Source: Burkholderia lata
GTDB taxonomy: Bacteria; Pseudomonadota; Gammaproteobacteria; Burkholderiales; Burkholderiaceae
Direction of reading: 5' to 3'
Assembly (NCBI RefSeq): GCF_902499335.1
Contig: NZ_CABVQK010000002.1
Span: forward strand, 62,001-126,000
Length of the DNA stretch: 64,000 nucleotides
How positions within the stretch are numbered: position 1 is the stretch's first letter; every line of letters starts with the position of its first letter. Of the stretch, positions 44,904-54,600 are shown piece after piece. The position numbers were made by a program, and so were the translations under genes. The notes below the pieces were generated by a model. It had not been told where the DNA came from and ran no database searches. It saw only the letters and a program-made list of their open reading frames with translations.

Positions 44904-45584
44904 TTACTGCGCGGGCGTGTCGAGCTGCTTCTTCAGTGCGGCGAGGCGATCCTCGACCGACGGGCCCTTGTTCAGCGCGGCGAGCTTGTCGTCGAGCGCC
45001 TTGCCGCTCGACGTGTCGGCCGAATTCAGACGTGCGTCCGAACGCGCATTCTGCAGCGCGACCTTGTCCTCGAGCTTCTGGAAGTCCTCGGACAGGTTCT
45101 TGCCGCCGATGCCGCCCAAGGCGCTTGCCGCGACGTCCTTCGCCTGCGCGATTTCCTGCTTGGCCTGCAGGATGTTCGAGCGTGCGTTCAGGTCATTGCG
45201 GCGCTGACGCATGTCGGCGATCTGCCCCTTCAGCTTGTCGACCGACGGCTCGAGCGTCGACAGCTCGGCCGCGAGCGCGTCACGCTCGGCTTCCGCGTTC
45301 GACTGCGCGCCGAGCGCCTCGCGAGCGAGTGCCTCGTCGCCGGACTGCAGCGCGCGCTTCGCGCCGTCCTCGTACTTCTTCACCTTGTCGTCGGCCGCAT
45401 CGCGCTTGCTGCGCTGGGTCGCGACCTGTGCCTCGATCTCGATCAGCGAATTCTCGGCACGGCCGATGCTGTCGTCGAGCTCCCGCACGATCTGCCGTGC
45501 GTCGCGCGACGGATCCTGTACCGAATCGGCCGCATCGTTCAGCAGGCCTTTGATCGTGCGCGAAACAGAGTCGAAAAGCGACAT
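44904..45584 (-). CDS. PspA/IM30-family protein
   Basis: The 226-residue protein is almost entirely coiled coil and matches PspA/IM30 (ESCRT-III-like): it starts S-L-F-D-S-V-S-R-T-I-K-G-L-L-N-D-A (about 2-18), with D-P-x-R-x-A-R-Q-I-V-R-E-L-D-D (about 24-38). Such proteins bind and repair stressed inner membranes. No pspF, pspB or pspC is nearby, so control is not of the enterobacterial phage-shock type. The TPR/Gly-rich membrane protein follows it. Confidence 0.85.
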   Translation of the reverse strand: MSLFDSVSRTIKGLLNDAADSVQDPSRDARQIVRELDDSIGRAENSLIEIEAQVATQRSKRDAADDKVKKYEDGAKRALQSGDEALAREALGAQSNAEAERDALAAELSTLEPSVDKLKGQIADMRQRRNDLNARSNILQAKQEIAQAKDVAASALGGIGGKNLSEDFQKLEDKVALQNARSDARLNSADTSSGKALDDKLAALNKGPSVEDRLAALKKQLDTPAQ

Positions 45585-46027
45585 GAAATCCTCCGTGGTT
45601 GAAAGGCGCCGCGTGAGAGCGGCAGTGCCCGTTGCGAGCCGGTTCCGACCCGCATGAGCCGGCGGATATTACACCACCGGTTCACTTAAATACGGCTTAA
45701 ACGCGCGAGTTCAAGCGGCTTGCGCATCAGGATGTCGAACCTTTCGCGATTGAAAGAAAATCGGCCGTACACGCCATATTGCGTGTCCATGATAGGCAGA
45801 GGATGCCGACAATACGTTCCTTAAATCACGGCATTGCGGGAATTTTTACAAAAAATCGCGAAGGCACCCGGTCGATTTCATTAAAATGCGCTGTCACGTC
45901 GCGGGAACGGATCGCCGCGCGGCGGGGTCTGTCGACGTGACAGCCGCATCACGCTGTATCCGCTCTGATTCATTCGCCTGCATTTCCGCATGCGTCCGAG
46001 GGCGCCACGTACGCCCGCCATTCCGAC
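45585..46027. other. 443-bp divergent region between the PspA-like gene and the penicillin-binding protein gene
   Basis: No gene is credible here. The region is A/T-rich from about 45660 to 45890, with TTTACA (45845-45850) and TAAAAT (45882-45887), which are too far apart (31 bp) to be one promoter. A large nested inverted repeat follows at 45890-45944. No Shine-Dalgarno is visible for the penicillin-binding protein. Confidence 0.5.
45890..45944. repeat. Nested inverted repeat upstream of the penicillin-binding protein gene
   Basis: GCTGTCACGTCG (45890-45901) is repeated as a perfect inverted copy CGACGTGACAGC (45933-45944). Between them CGCCGCGCGGCG (45913-45924) is itself a perfect palindrome. 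The whole can form a 12-bp stem capped by an inner stem. It starts 2 bp after a TAAAAT and ends 83 bp before the ATG, so it could be a leader RNA structure or a double operator. Confidence 0.85.
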
Positions 46028-48544
46028 ATGCCAATTATCAAACGACCGCCTTCTTCTTCCGACAGGAACGAACCCCACTACACGCTGCGCCGTTCGCCGT
46101 CCGGAGCCTATTACCCCGATGACGACGATCGCGACGACGACCGCCGCACCCAGCGCAGCGGCGGCGGCGGGCACCGTCGCTCGTTCGGCTCGCGCGTCGT
46201 GCTGTGGTTCGCCGGCCTGTTCGTGACGCTGGCGATCGTCGGCGCGCTGATCGTCGGCTACGCGCTGGTCGTGATGGCGCCGCAACTGCCGTCGCTCGAT
46301 GCGCTGACCAACTACCAGCCGAAGGTGCCGCTGCGCGTGTTCACGGCCGATCACGTGCTGATCGGCGAATTCGGTGAAGAGCGCCGCAGCCTCGTGCGCT
46401 TCCAGGACATTCCCGACGTGATGAAGAAGGCCGTACTCGCGATCGAGGACTACCGCTTCTACGAACACGGCGGCGTCGATTTCGTCGGCATCCTGCGCGC
46501 GGGCGTGGCCGACCTGATGCACGGCGGCGCGCGCCAGGGCGCGAGCACGATCACGATGCAGGTCGCGCGCAACTTCTTCCTGTCGAGCGAGAAGACCTAC
46601 ACGCGCAAGATCTACGAAATGCTGCTCGCGTACAAGATCGAGAAGGCCCTGACGAAGGACCAGATCCTCGAGCTGTACATGAACCAGATCTATCTCGGCC
46701 AGCGCTCGTACGGCTTCGCGGCCGCCGCGCGCGTGTACTTCGGCAAGGACCTGAAGGACATCACGGTCGCGGAAGCGGCGATGCTCGCGGGGCTGCCGAA
46801 GGCGCCGTCCGCGTATAACCCGGTGGTCAATCCGAAGCGCGCGAAGGTGCGCCAGGAATACATCCTGAAACGCATGCTCGAGGTCGGCTACATCACGCAG
46901 CCGCAGTACGACGAGGCCGTGAAGGAAGAGATCCACGTGCGCACGCCGGGCAACCAGTACGCGGTGCACGGCGAATACGTCGCCGAGATGGTGCGGCAGA
47001 TGATGTACCAGCAGTACAAGGACGAAACCTATACGCGCGGGCTGACCGTCACGACGACGATCAACTCGTCCGACCAGGAAGCCGCGTACCAGGCCGTGCG
47101 TCGCGGCATTCTCGACTACGAGCGCCGCCACGGCTATCGCGGGCCGGAAGCGTCGATCAAGCTGCCCGCGGCCGGCGACGACCGCGACGAAGCGATCGAC
47201 GATGCGCTCGCCGATCATCCGGACAATGGCGACCTGCAGTCGGCGGTCGTGCTGTCGGCGTCGCCGAACGCGGTCGAGGTGCAGTTCGTCGGTGGCGCGA
47301 CCACGACGATCGGCCCGGCCGGGCTGCGCTTCGTCGCGGCCGCGCTCGGCCCCCGCGCGAACGACACGATGCGCATCAAGCCGGGCTCGGTCGTGCGCGT
47401 GTTGAAGGACGGCAAGACGGGCTGGCAGGTCGTGCAGCTGCCGCAGGTCGAAGGCGCGCTCGTCGCGATCGCGCCGCAGGATGGCGCGATCCGCTCGCTC
47501 GTCGGCGGCTTCGACTTCAACAAGAGCAAGTTCAACCACGTGACGCAGGCATGGCGGCAGCCGGGCTCGTCGTTCAAGCCGTTCATCTACTCGGCATCGC
47601 TCGACAAGGGCATGGGGCCGGCGACGATGATCAACGACGCGCCGCTGTACTTCCCGCCGAGCGTGCCGGGCGGCACCGCATGGGAGCCGAAGGACGACGA
47701 CCAGCCGGACGGCCCGATGACGATGCGCACCGGCCTGCAGCGTTCGAAGAACCTCGTGTCGATCCGGATTCTCGCGTCGATCGGCACGCAGTACGCGCAG
47801 CAGTACGTGACGCAGCGCTTCGGCTTCGATCCCGCGAAGACGCCGCCTTACCTGCCGATGGCGCTCGGTGCGGGCCTCGTGACGCCGCTGCAGCTCGCGA
47901 CCGGCTATGCGGTGTTCGCGAACGGCGGCTACAAGGTCGATCCGTACCTGATCGCCGAAGTCGACGACGCACGCGGCCAGCCGCTGCAGAAGTCGCAGCC
48001 GGTGCTCGCGGGCAGCACGGCGCCGCGCACGATCGAAGGCCGCAACGCGTACGTGATGAACAGCCTGCTGCATTCGGTCGCGACGGCCGGCACGGGCGCG
48101 GGCACCAACGCACTGGGCCGCGGCGACCTGCAGGGCAAGACGGGTACGACGAACGACGCGAAGGACGGCTGGTTCGCCGGCTACCAGCAGTCGCTCGTCG
48201 CGGTCGCATGGATGGGCTTCGATCAGCCGAAGAGCCTCGGCAGCCGCGAATTCGGCGCGCAGCTCGCGTTGCCGATCTGGGTGAACTACATGCGCACCGC
48301 GCTGAACGGCGTGCCCGAGCAGCAGATGCCGATGCCGGACGGCCTGACCTCGATCGACGGCGAGCTGTTCTACGCCGATCGCACGCCGGGCAACGGCTTC
48401 GTCGCGAACGTCGACATCAACCCGGCCGAGAACGCGATCAGCGCGAACGACGCACTCGGCTCGGCCGGTGCGGCGGGCCTTGCGCCGCCGCCTGTCACGG
48501 CGCAGGAGAAGCAGCAGATCATGGACATGTTCGAGAACAAGTAA
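46028..48544 (+). CDS. Class A penicillin-binding protein (PBP1A type)
   Basis: The 838-residue bifunctional enzyme polymerises and cross-links peptidoglycan. After an acidic/basic cytoplasmic tail (D-D-D-D-R-D-D-D-R-R) and one membrane anchor (about 57-83), the glycosyltransferase domain shows E-D-Y-R-F-Y-E-H-G-G-V-D (about 140-151) and G-A-S-T-I-T-M-Q. The transpeptidase has S514-S-F-K517, S-K-N in L-Q-R-S-K-N, and K-T-G-T. Genes for assembly partners usually beside mrcA (pilM, cyaY) are absent, so this is probably a second class A PBP of the cell. Its leader holds a large inverted repeat. Confidence 0.93.
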   Translation: MPIIKRPPSSSDRNEPHYTLRRSPSGAYYPDDDDRDDDRRTQRSGGGGHRRSFGSRVVLWFAGLFVTLAIVGALIVGYALVVMAPQLPSLDALTNYQPKVPLRVFTADHVLIGEFGEERRSLVRFQDIPDVMKKAVLAIEDYRFYEHGGVDFVGILRAGVADLMHGGARQGASTITMQVARNFFLSSEKTYTRKIYEMLLAYKIEKALTKDQILELYMNQIYLGQRSYGFAAAARVYFGKDLKDITVAEAAMLAGLPKAPSAYNPVVNPKRAKVRQEYILKRMLEVGYITQPQYDEAVKEEIHVRTPGNQYAVHGEYVAEMVRQMMYQQYKDETYTRGLTVTTTINSSDQEAAYQAVRRGILDYERRHGYRGPEASIKLPAAGDDRDEAIDDALADHPDNGDLQSAVVLSASPNAVEVQFVGGATTTIGPAGLRFVAAALGPRANDTMRIKPGSVVRVLKDGKTGWQVVQLPQVEGALVAIAPQDGAIRSLVGGFDFNKSKFNHVTQAWRQPGSSFKPFIYSASLDKGMGPATMINDAPLYFPPSVPGGTAWEPKDDDQPDGPMTMRTGLQRSKNLVSIRILASIGTQYAQQYVTQRFGFDPAKTPPYLPMALGAGLVTPLQLATGYAVFANGGYKVDPYLIAEVDDARGQPLQKSQPVLAGSTAPRTIEGRNAYVMNSLLHSVATAGTGAGTNALGRGDLQGKTGTTNDAKDGWFAGYQQSLVAVAWMGFDQPKSLGSREFGAQLALPIWVNYMRTALNGVPEQQMPMPDGLTSIDGELFYADRTPGNGFVANVDINPAENAISANDALGSAGAAGLAPPPVTAQEKQQIMDMFENK

Positions 48545-48570
48545 GCGGCACGCCGCTGTTCCGGCATGCG

Positions 48571-48599
48571 ACGGGCGCCTTCGGGCGCCCGTTTTTTTT
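48571..48599 (+). terminator. Terminator of the penicillin-binding protein gene
   Basis: ACGGGCGCC (48571-48579) pairs perfectly with GGCGCCCGT (48584-48592) around TTCG, followed by eight T. It lies 27 bp past the stop. Confidence 0.95.
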
Positions 48600-48628
48600 G
48601 CGCGAATCGTCGGCGGAGAGAAGGGGAG

Positions 48629-49099
48629 TCAGAACGCCGCGCAGGCCGGCACGACCGTCATCCCGACCGATTGCTGGTGGAATCGCTGCATGTACGCTTG
48701 CCGGATCGCGGTGAGCCTGGCACGCGTGTCGGGCGTATCGTCGGCGATGATACGGATCACGAAGCTGTCTTCGCGGGTGATCCCGCCGCTTGCCCGGTCG
48801 CGCCACTGGCCGTGCGTGTCCCAGTAGGTGAGGCCGTCGGGGAACCGCGGCGTGACCGTGTCGGCGAGGAACGCCGCGCGTTCCGCATCGGTGACGGGGC
48901 CGCGCCCGGTCATGTCGCGCCCGAACAGCAGGTCGGCCTGCAGCATGCGGCTCTCGCCCGGCTGCGTGCAGGCCGACGGCGCGCCGACGACGGGCGAGGA
49001 CGGTGCCGCGCAACCGGCGAGCAGCGCGATCGCGACGGCGCCGATCACGGGCGCCGCGCGGCGCTGCCAGGCCGTGGCGCACGCGGCTGGCGGCCGCAT
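48629..49099 (-). CDS. DUF3574 lipoprotein
   Basis: The 156-residue protein has a basic N-terminus and a lipoprotein signal (hydrophobic A-V-I-G-A-V-A-I-A-L-L-A-G-C, lipobox L-A-G-C near residues 26-29). The mature part holds the DUF3574 pattern: A-D-L-L-F-G-R-D-M (about 56-64), F-L-A-D-T-V-T-P-R-F-P-D-G-L-T-Y-W-D-T-H-G-Q-W (about 76-98) and a final Y-M-Q-R-F-H-Q-Q-S-V. Function is unknown. The ATG at 49099 is the family-like start; an upstream in-frame extension to 49198 is not convincing. Convergent with the penicillin-binding protein gene. Confidence 0.82.
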   Translation of the reverse strand: MRPPAACATAWQRRAAPVIGAVAIALLAGCAAPSSPVVGAPSACTQPGESRMLQADLLFGRDMTGRGPVTDAERAAFLADTVTPRFPDGLTYWDTHGQWRDRASGGITREDSFVIRIIADDTPDTRARLTAIRQAYMQRFHQQSVGMTVVPACAAF

Positions 49100-49244
49100 C
49101 TGCCCATTTCGTGACGATCGACCTCCGCGCGTGCAAAACGCTGCGCGCTCAACCACTTGCGTGCTTGTCCGGCGGGTTATCAACAGGGCTGTCAACATAA
49201 TCTGGGGATAACCCTAGGTTTGTCCTCGTGTGCCCGATGCGGGG

Positions 49245-50264
49245 TCAGGGCTGCAATTTCGCGTGCGCGAGATGCATGCCGAGCGTGCCGGGATCCGTAT
49301 TGGTGCCGGACAGCAGCACGCCGACGCGCTTGCCCTGCAGCGTTTCGCGCAGCGGGCCGAGCAGCGCGGCGAGCGCGGCCGCGCACGCCGGTTCGACCGA
49401 CAGTTTCAGTTGCGAGAACAGGAACAGCATCGCGGCACGCAGCGCGTCGTCGGACACGGTGACGATGCGGTCGACGTGGCGCCGGCACAGCTGGTAGCTG
49501 TATTCCTCGGTATGCGGTGCCATCAGCGAATCGGCGATCGTCTGCATCGCGCTCATCTTGATCGTGTGATTCGCCGCGAAGCTGCGGCTCATCGCGTCCG
49601 CGCCTTCCGGCTCGACGCCGTACACGTGCACGCGCGGATTCGCGAGCCGCAGCGCGGTCGCCATGCCGGCCGCGAGCCCGCCGCCGCCGATCGGCACGAT
49701 CACCGCGTCGAGGTCGGGAGTCTGCGTCGCCCATTCGTAGCCGAGCGTCGCGGTGCCGAGGATCGTGTGATAGCCGTTGAATGGATGGATGAAGAAGCGG
49801 CCTTCCTCGGCCTCGATCCGCCGGACCAGATCGAACGCCTGCGACGCACTGCCGGCCAGCACGACTTCCGCGCGGTACTGCTTGCACTGCGCGATGCGCG
49901 ACGGGCTCGCGGTATGGAACATCACGACCTTGGCGCTGCTGCCGAGCCGCATTGCCGCATACGCGACGGCCGCCGCGTGATTGCCGGCCGACACGCAGGT
50001 GACGCCGGCATTCCTGCGCGCCTCGTCGAGCGCGAGCAGGTGGGTGAATGCGCCGCGCGCCTTGAAGCTGCCGCTGACCTGCAGCAACTCGAACTTGAAG
50101 TTGACGTGCGTGCCCTCGAGGGACGGCAGGTCGGCGCGTTCGAACACGGGCGTGCGCGCGACCCACGGCGACAACGCGAAATGCTGCGCGGCGATTTCGT
50201 CGAGCGTCGGGATCGGCTCGCCGTCGATCGTCGTATGGGCGGTGCCGTGTTGTTCAGTCGACAT
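49245..50264 (-). CDS. Threonine/serine dehydratase-like PLP enzyme
   Basis: The 339-residue enzyme has the fold-type II PLP signature: E-L-L-Q-V-S-G-S-F-K-A-R-G-A (Lys near 62 as Schiff base), S-A-G-N-H-A-A-A-V-A-Y (about 88-98) and the phosphate-binding G-G-G-G-L-A-A-G (about 192-199). It lacks the C-terminal regulatory ACT domain of IlvA, so it resembles catabolic threonine dehydratases or related ammonia-lyases. I chose the ATG at 50264. It is 60 bp downstream of argE on the same strand and is probably co-transcribed with it. Confidence 0.87.
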   Translation of the reverse strand: MSTEQHGTAHTTIDGEPIPTLDEIAAQHFALSPWVARTPVFERADLPSLEGTHVNFKFELLQVSGSFKARGAFTHLLALDEARRNAGVTCVSAGNHAAAVAYAAMRLGSSAKVVMFHTASPSRIAQCKQYRAEVVLAGSASQAFDLVRRIEAEEGRFFIHPFNGYHTILGTATLGYEWATQTPDLDAVIVPIGGGGLAAGMATALRLANPRVHVYGVEPEGADAMSRSFAANHTIKMSAMQTIADSLMAPHTEEYSYQLCRRHVDRIVTVSDDALRAAMLFLFSQLKLSVEPACAAALAALLGPLRETLQGKRVGVLLSGTNTDPGTLGMHLAHAKLQP

Positions 50265-50324
50265 GACGTGGCGGGTGGCGGAGTGGGCCGGCCCGCACAC
50301 GCGGGCCGGCGTGACGGGAGGCAG

Positions 50325-51545
50325 TCAGTGCGCGTCGACCGACATGCTGCGGATGAACTTGCGCAGGAACTGCTCGCAGCCGGCGAGCTGCGCGAGCTCG
50401 ACATATTCGTTCGGCTTGTGCGCCTGCTCGATGTTGCCGGGCCCGCATACGACGCTCGGGATGCCCGCGCGCTCGAACAGGCCGGCCTCGGTGCCGTAGG
50501 CGACCTTGCGCTTGTCCTGGTCGGCCGTCAGCGCGCGCACGAGCTGCGTGATCGCGGCCTGTTCGGTGGCGTCGAGGCCGGGCGCCGCGGCGATCTTCGA
50601 GAATTCGATCGCGGCATTCGGATGCTCGCGAAGCATCTGCGGCAGCAGCGTGTCGCGTGCATACGCTTCGATGCGCGTGAAGATCTGCTCGGGGTCGAGC
50701 GTCGGCAGGTTGCGGAACTCGAAGTCGAACCGGCATTCGGCCGGCACCGTGTTGATTGCGTTGCCGCCCTGGATCGTGCTCGTCTGCGCGGTCGTGAACG
50801 GCACGTCGTACAGCGCGTCGAACGGGCCTTCGGCCCGGAAGCGGTCGGCGATGTCGCGAATGTGGCAGATGAGACGCGCCGCGTACTCGATCGCGTTCAG
50901 CCCCTTCGGCGTCAGCGACGAATGCGCCGCGTGGCCGCGCACGCAGCAGCGGTATGCGTTGATGCCCTTGTGCGCGATGATCGGACGCATGCTGGTCGGC
51001 TCGCCGACGATGCAGCCGGACGGTTGCACGCCGCGCTTGACGAGGTCGGCGATCATCAGCGGCGCGCCCGCGCAGCCGATTTCCTCGTCGTAGGACAGCG
51101 CGAAATGGATCGGCTTCGCGAGCTTGGTCGCCTGCATTTCGGGCAGCAGCGCGAGCGCCGCGCCGATGAAGCCCTTCATGTCGCAGGTGCCGCGGCCGTA
51201 CAGGCGGCCGTCGCGGATTTCCGGCGCGAACGGATTGCTGTCCCATTGCTGGCCGTCGACCGGCACGACATCGGTATGCCCCGACAGCACGATGCCGCCG
51301 TTCGTCGAGCCGTCGTGAGCGGGCACGGTTGCAAACAGGTTCGCCCAGCCTTCGCGCGGATCGTGCGTGATCGTCGATGCAATGCCCTTCGCGGCGAGCG
51401 CGTCGCGCACCGTTTCGATCAGGCCGAGGTTCGGCACGCGGCTCGTCGTGTCCATCGACACCAGTTGCTTGATCCAGGGCAGGCTGATGAGCGACGCATC
51501 GCCTTGGTCGGCGGCGGACGGCGCCGTCGCGTCGAGAGTGGACAT
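50325..51545 (-). CDS. argE: Acetylornithine deacetylase (M20 family)
   Basis: The 406-residue M20 metallohydrolase removes the acetyl group from N-acetylornithine in arginine synthesis. Metal and catalytic positions are visible in L-S-G-H-T-D-V-V-P-V (about 84-93), G-T-C-D-M-K-G-F (about 116-123), S-Y-D-E-E-I-G-C (about 148-155) and V-G-E-P-T (about 179-183), with the late C-G-P-G-N-I-E-Q-A-H-K-P-N-E. Related M20 deacylases cannot be excluded. I use the ATG at 51545; an upstream ATG at 51584 would add 13 residues. Confidence 0.9.
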   Translation of the reverse strand: MSTLDATAPSAADQGDASLISLPWIKQLVSMDTTSRVPNLGLIETVRDALAAKGIASTITHDPREGWANLFATVPAHDGSTNGGIVLSGHTDVVPVDGQQWDSNPFAPEIRDGRLYGRGTCDMKGFIGAALALLPEMQATKLAKPIHFALSYDEEIGCAGAPLMIADLVKRGVQPSGCIVGEPTSMRPIIAHKGINAYRCCVRGHAAHSSLTPKGLNAIEYAARLICHIRDIADRFRAEGPFDALYDVPFTTAQTSTIQGGNAINTVPAECRFDFEFRNLPTLDPEQIFTRIEAYARDTLLPQMLREHPNAAIEFSKIAAAPGLDATEQAAITQLVRALTADQDKRKVAYGTEAGLFERAGIPSVVCGPGNIEQAHKPNEYVELAQLAGCEQFLRKFIRSMSVDAH

Positions 51546-51650
51546 GGCAAAACTCCGTCTGATGAATGGGAAAATCATACTCAAAAACGCGTCGGCCCGC
51601 CTTCGCCCGACGCGATGCGGTGCAGCAACGCCGCACCCGTCAGTATCGCG

Positions 51651-54600
51651 TCAGCGCGCCGCGGCAGCCGCTCCCTGCTTGGGGCCGAGCGCGCGCAGCG
51701 TTTCCTTGATCGTCGACACGCGGATCGCGAGATCGGGCGAGCGCGTCTCGATGCGCAGCTTGTCCTGGCCCGCGAGCTTGATGTGCCGGTGCTTCTGCAC
51801 CATCTCGATGATCCGCATCGGGTCGATCGGCGGATTGGGCTCGAACTGCAGCCCGATCGCCACCTCGCTCGCGTCGATCTTCACGATGCCGAGCGGCTTC
51901 GCGGCGATCCGCAGCCGGTGCGTCTCGACGAGCGCGTGCGCCTGCGGCGGCAGCTTGCCGAAGCGGTCGATCAGCTCTTCCTGGATGCCGTCGATCGCGT
52001 CGCCGTGTTCGCAGTTCGCGAGACGCTTGTACAGCGACAGCCGCTCCTGCACGTCCGCGCAGTAGTCGGCCGGCAGGATCGCCGGTGCATGCAGGTTGAT
52101 TTCCGTCGTCGCGGCGAGCGGGGCGGTGAGGTCGGGCTCCTTGCCGTTCTTCAATGCCTTCACCGCGTCGTTCAGCATGTCCGTATAGAGCTGGAAGCCG
52201 ATTTCGTGGATTTCGCCCGACTGCTTGTCGCCGAGCACTTCGCCGGTGCCGCGGATCTCGAGGTCGTGCATCGCGAGATAGAAGCCCGAACCGAGTTCTT
52301 CCATCTGCTGGATCGCTTCGAGCCGGCGCTGGGCCTGCTTGGTCAGCGCCTGCGGATCGTGGACCAGCAGGTACGCATACGCCTGGTGATGCGAACGGCC
52401 GACGCGGCCGCGCAGCTGGTGAAGCTGCGCGAGGCCGAACTTGTCCGAGCGATGCATGATGATCGTGTTCGCGCTCGGCACGTCGATCCCGGTCTCGATG
52501 ATGGTCGTGCACAGCAGCACGTTCGCGCGCTGCGCGACGAAATCGCGCATCACCCGTTCGAGCTCGCGTTCGTGCATCTGGCCGTGCGCGATCACGATGC
52601 GTGCTTCCGGCACGAGCGCCTCGAGCATCGTCTTGCGGTTCTCGATCGTCTCGACCTCGTTGTGCAGGAAGTACACCTGGCCGCCGCGCTTCAGCTCGCG
52701 CAGCATCGCCTCGCGGATCACGCTTTCTTCCTCGCGGCGCACGAAGGTCTTGATCGCGAGCCGCTTCTGCGGCGCGGTTGCAATGACCGAGAAATCGCGC
52801 AGCCCTTCGAGCGCCATCCCGAGCGTACGCGGGATCGGCGTCGCGGTGAGCGTCAGCACGTCGACTTCCGCGCGCAGCGCCTTCAGCGCTTCCTTCTGGC
52901 GCACGCCGAAGCGGTGTTCCTCGTCGATGATCACGAGGCCGAGGCGCTTGAACTGCACGTCCGACGACAGCAGCTTGTGCGTGCCGATCACGATGTCGAC
53001 GCTGCCTTCGTTGATCTGCGCGATCGCCGCGTTGACTTCCTTCGCGGTCTTGAAGCGCGACAGCTCGACGATCCGCACCGGCCAGTCGGCGAAGCGGTCG
53101 GCGAATGTTTGCGTGTGCTGCTCGGCGAGCAGCGTGGTCGGCGACAGCAGCGCGACCTGCTTGCCGCCCAGCACCGCGATGAACGCGGCGCGCAGCGCGA
53201 CCTCGGTCTTGCCGAAGCCGACGTCGCCGCACACGAGGCGGTCCATCGGCTTGCCGCTCGTCATGTCGCCGATCACGGCCGCGATGGCGGCCGCCTGGTC
53301 GGGCGTTTCCTCGAAGCCGAAGCTTTCGGCGAACTTCACGTAGTCGCGCGGGTCGAGCGAGAACGCGTGGCCTTCACGGGCCGCGCGGCGCGCGTACAGG
53401 TTCAGCAGCTCGGCGGCCGTGTCGCGGATCTGCTGCGCGGCCTTGCGCTTCGCGCGCTCCCACTGGCCGGAGCCGAGCGCGTGCAGCGGCGCGCTGTCGG
53501 GATCGGCGCCGCTGTAGCGCGAGATCACGTGCAATTGCGCGACGGGCACGTAGAGCTTGCTGTCGCCCGAGTATTCGAGATGCAGGAATTCGGTTTCGCC
53601 TTCACCGAGATCCATCGACACGAGGCCCATGTAGCGGCCGATGCCGTGCTGCGCGTGGACGACCGGGTCGCCGACCTTCAGCTCCGACAGGTCGCGCACC
53701 ATCGCGTCGACGTTGCTGGCCTGTTCCTGACGGCGGCGGCCCGCGCGGCGGCCGAGCGCGCCGTACAGCTCGGTCTCGGTGACGACCGCATAGCCTTCGC
53801 CCGGCACCGCGAAGCCGTTCGCGAGCGGCGCGACGCCGAGCGCGAAGCGTTCGTCGCTCTCGAGCCAGCCCGCGAAGTGGTCGTTCGACGCGGGGCGCAG
53901 ATGGTGTTCGGCGAGCAGTTGCAGGATCGTCTCGCGCCGGCCGGCCGATTCGACGGTCAGCAGGACGCGCTTGCCTGACGATTCGACGAACGTGCGCAGC
54001 GACGCGAGCGGATCGTCGGCATGGCGATCGACGGTGAGCTCGGGCAGCGCCGTCGCCCAGCCGCCGGCCGGCTGCGCGGGCAGCACGACACGCGCGAACG
54101 GCTTCGCGAACGCGAAGAAATCCTCGTCGGACAGGAACAGGCGCTGCGGTTCGAGGATCGGCCGCTCGCGGTCGTGCGCGAGGAACGCATGGCGCTGCTT
54201 CGTATCGGCCGTGAAGCGCCGGATCGATGCCTCGAGATCGCCGGTGAACACGAGGTGCGCATCCTGCGGCAGGTAGTGGAACAGCGTGGCGGTTTCGTCG
54301 AAGAACAGCGGCAGGTAATACTCGATGCCGGCCGACGGCACGCCGTTGCCGATGTCCTTGTAGATCGGCGCGCGGCTCGGGTCGCCTTCGAAGGTCTCGC
54401 GCCAGCGGCTGCGGAAGGCCGTGCGCGCGGCTTCGTCGAACGGGAACTCGCGGCCGGGCAGGAGGCGCACGTCGCGCACCGGGTAGAGGCTGCGCTGCGT
54501 GTCGGGGTCGAACGCGCGGATCGAGTCGACCTGGTCGTCGAACAGGTCGATCCGGTACGGCAGCGGCGAGCCCATCGGGTACAGGTCGATCAGCGAGCCG

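Noticed and set aside
45881..48073. A 730-codon minus-strand frame opposite the penicillin-binding protein gene
   Set aside because: Antisense of a conserved enzyme; composition is that of a GC-rich shadow.
49230..53978. A 1582-codon open frame on the plus strand opposite argE and mfd
   Set aside because: It is the antisense shadow of highly conserved genes in GC-rich DNA; the translation is rich in Arg, His, Asp and Ala with no recognisable domain.
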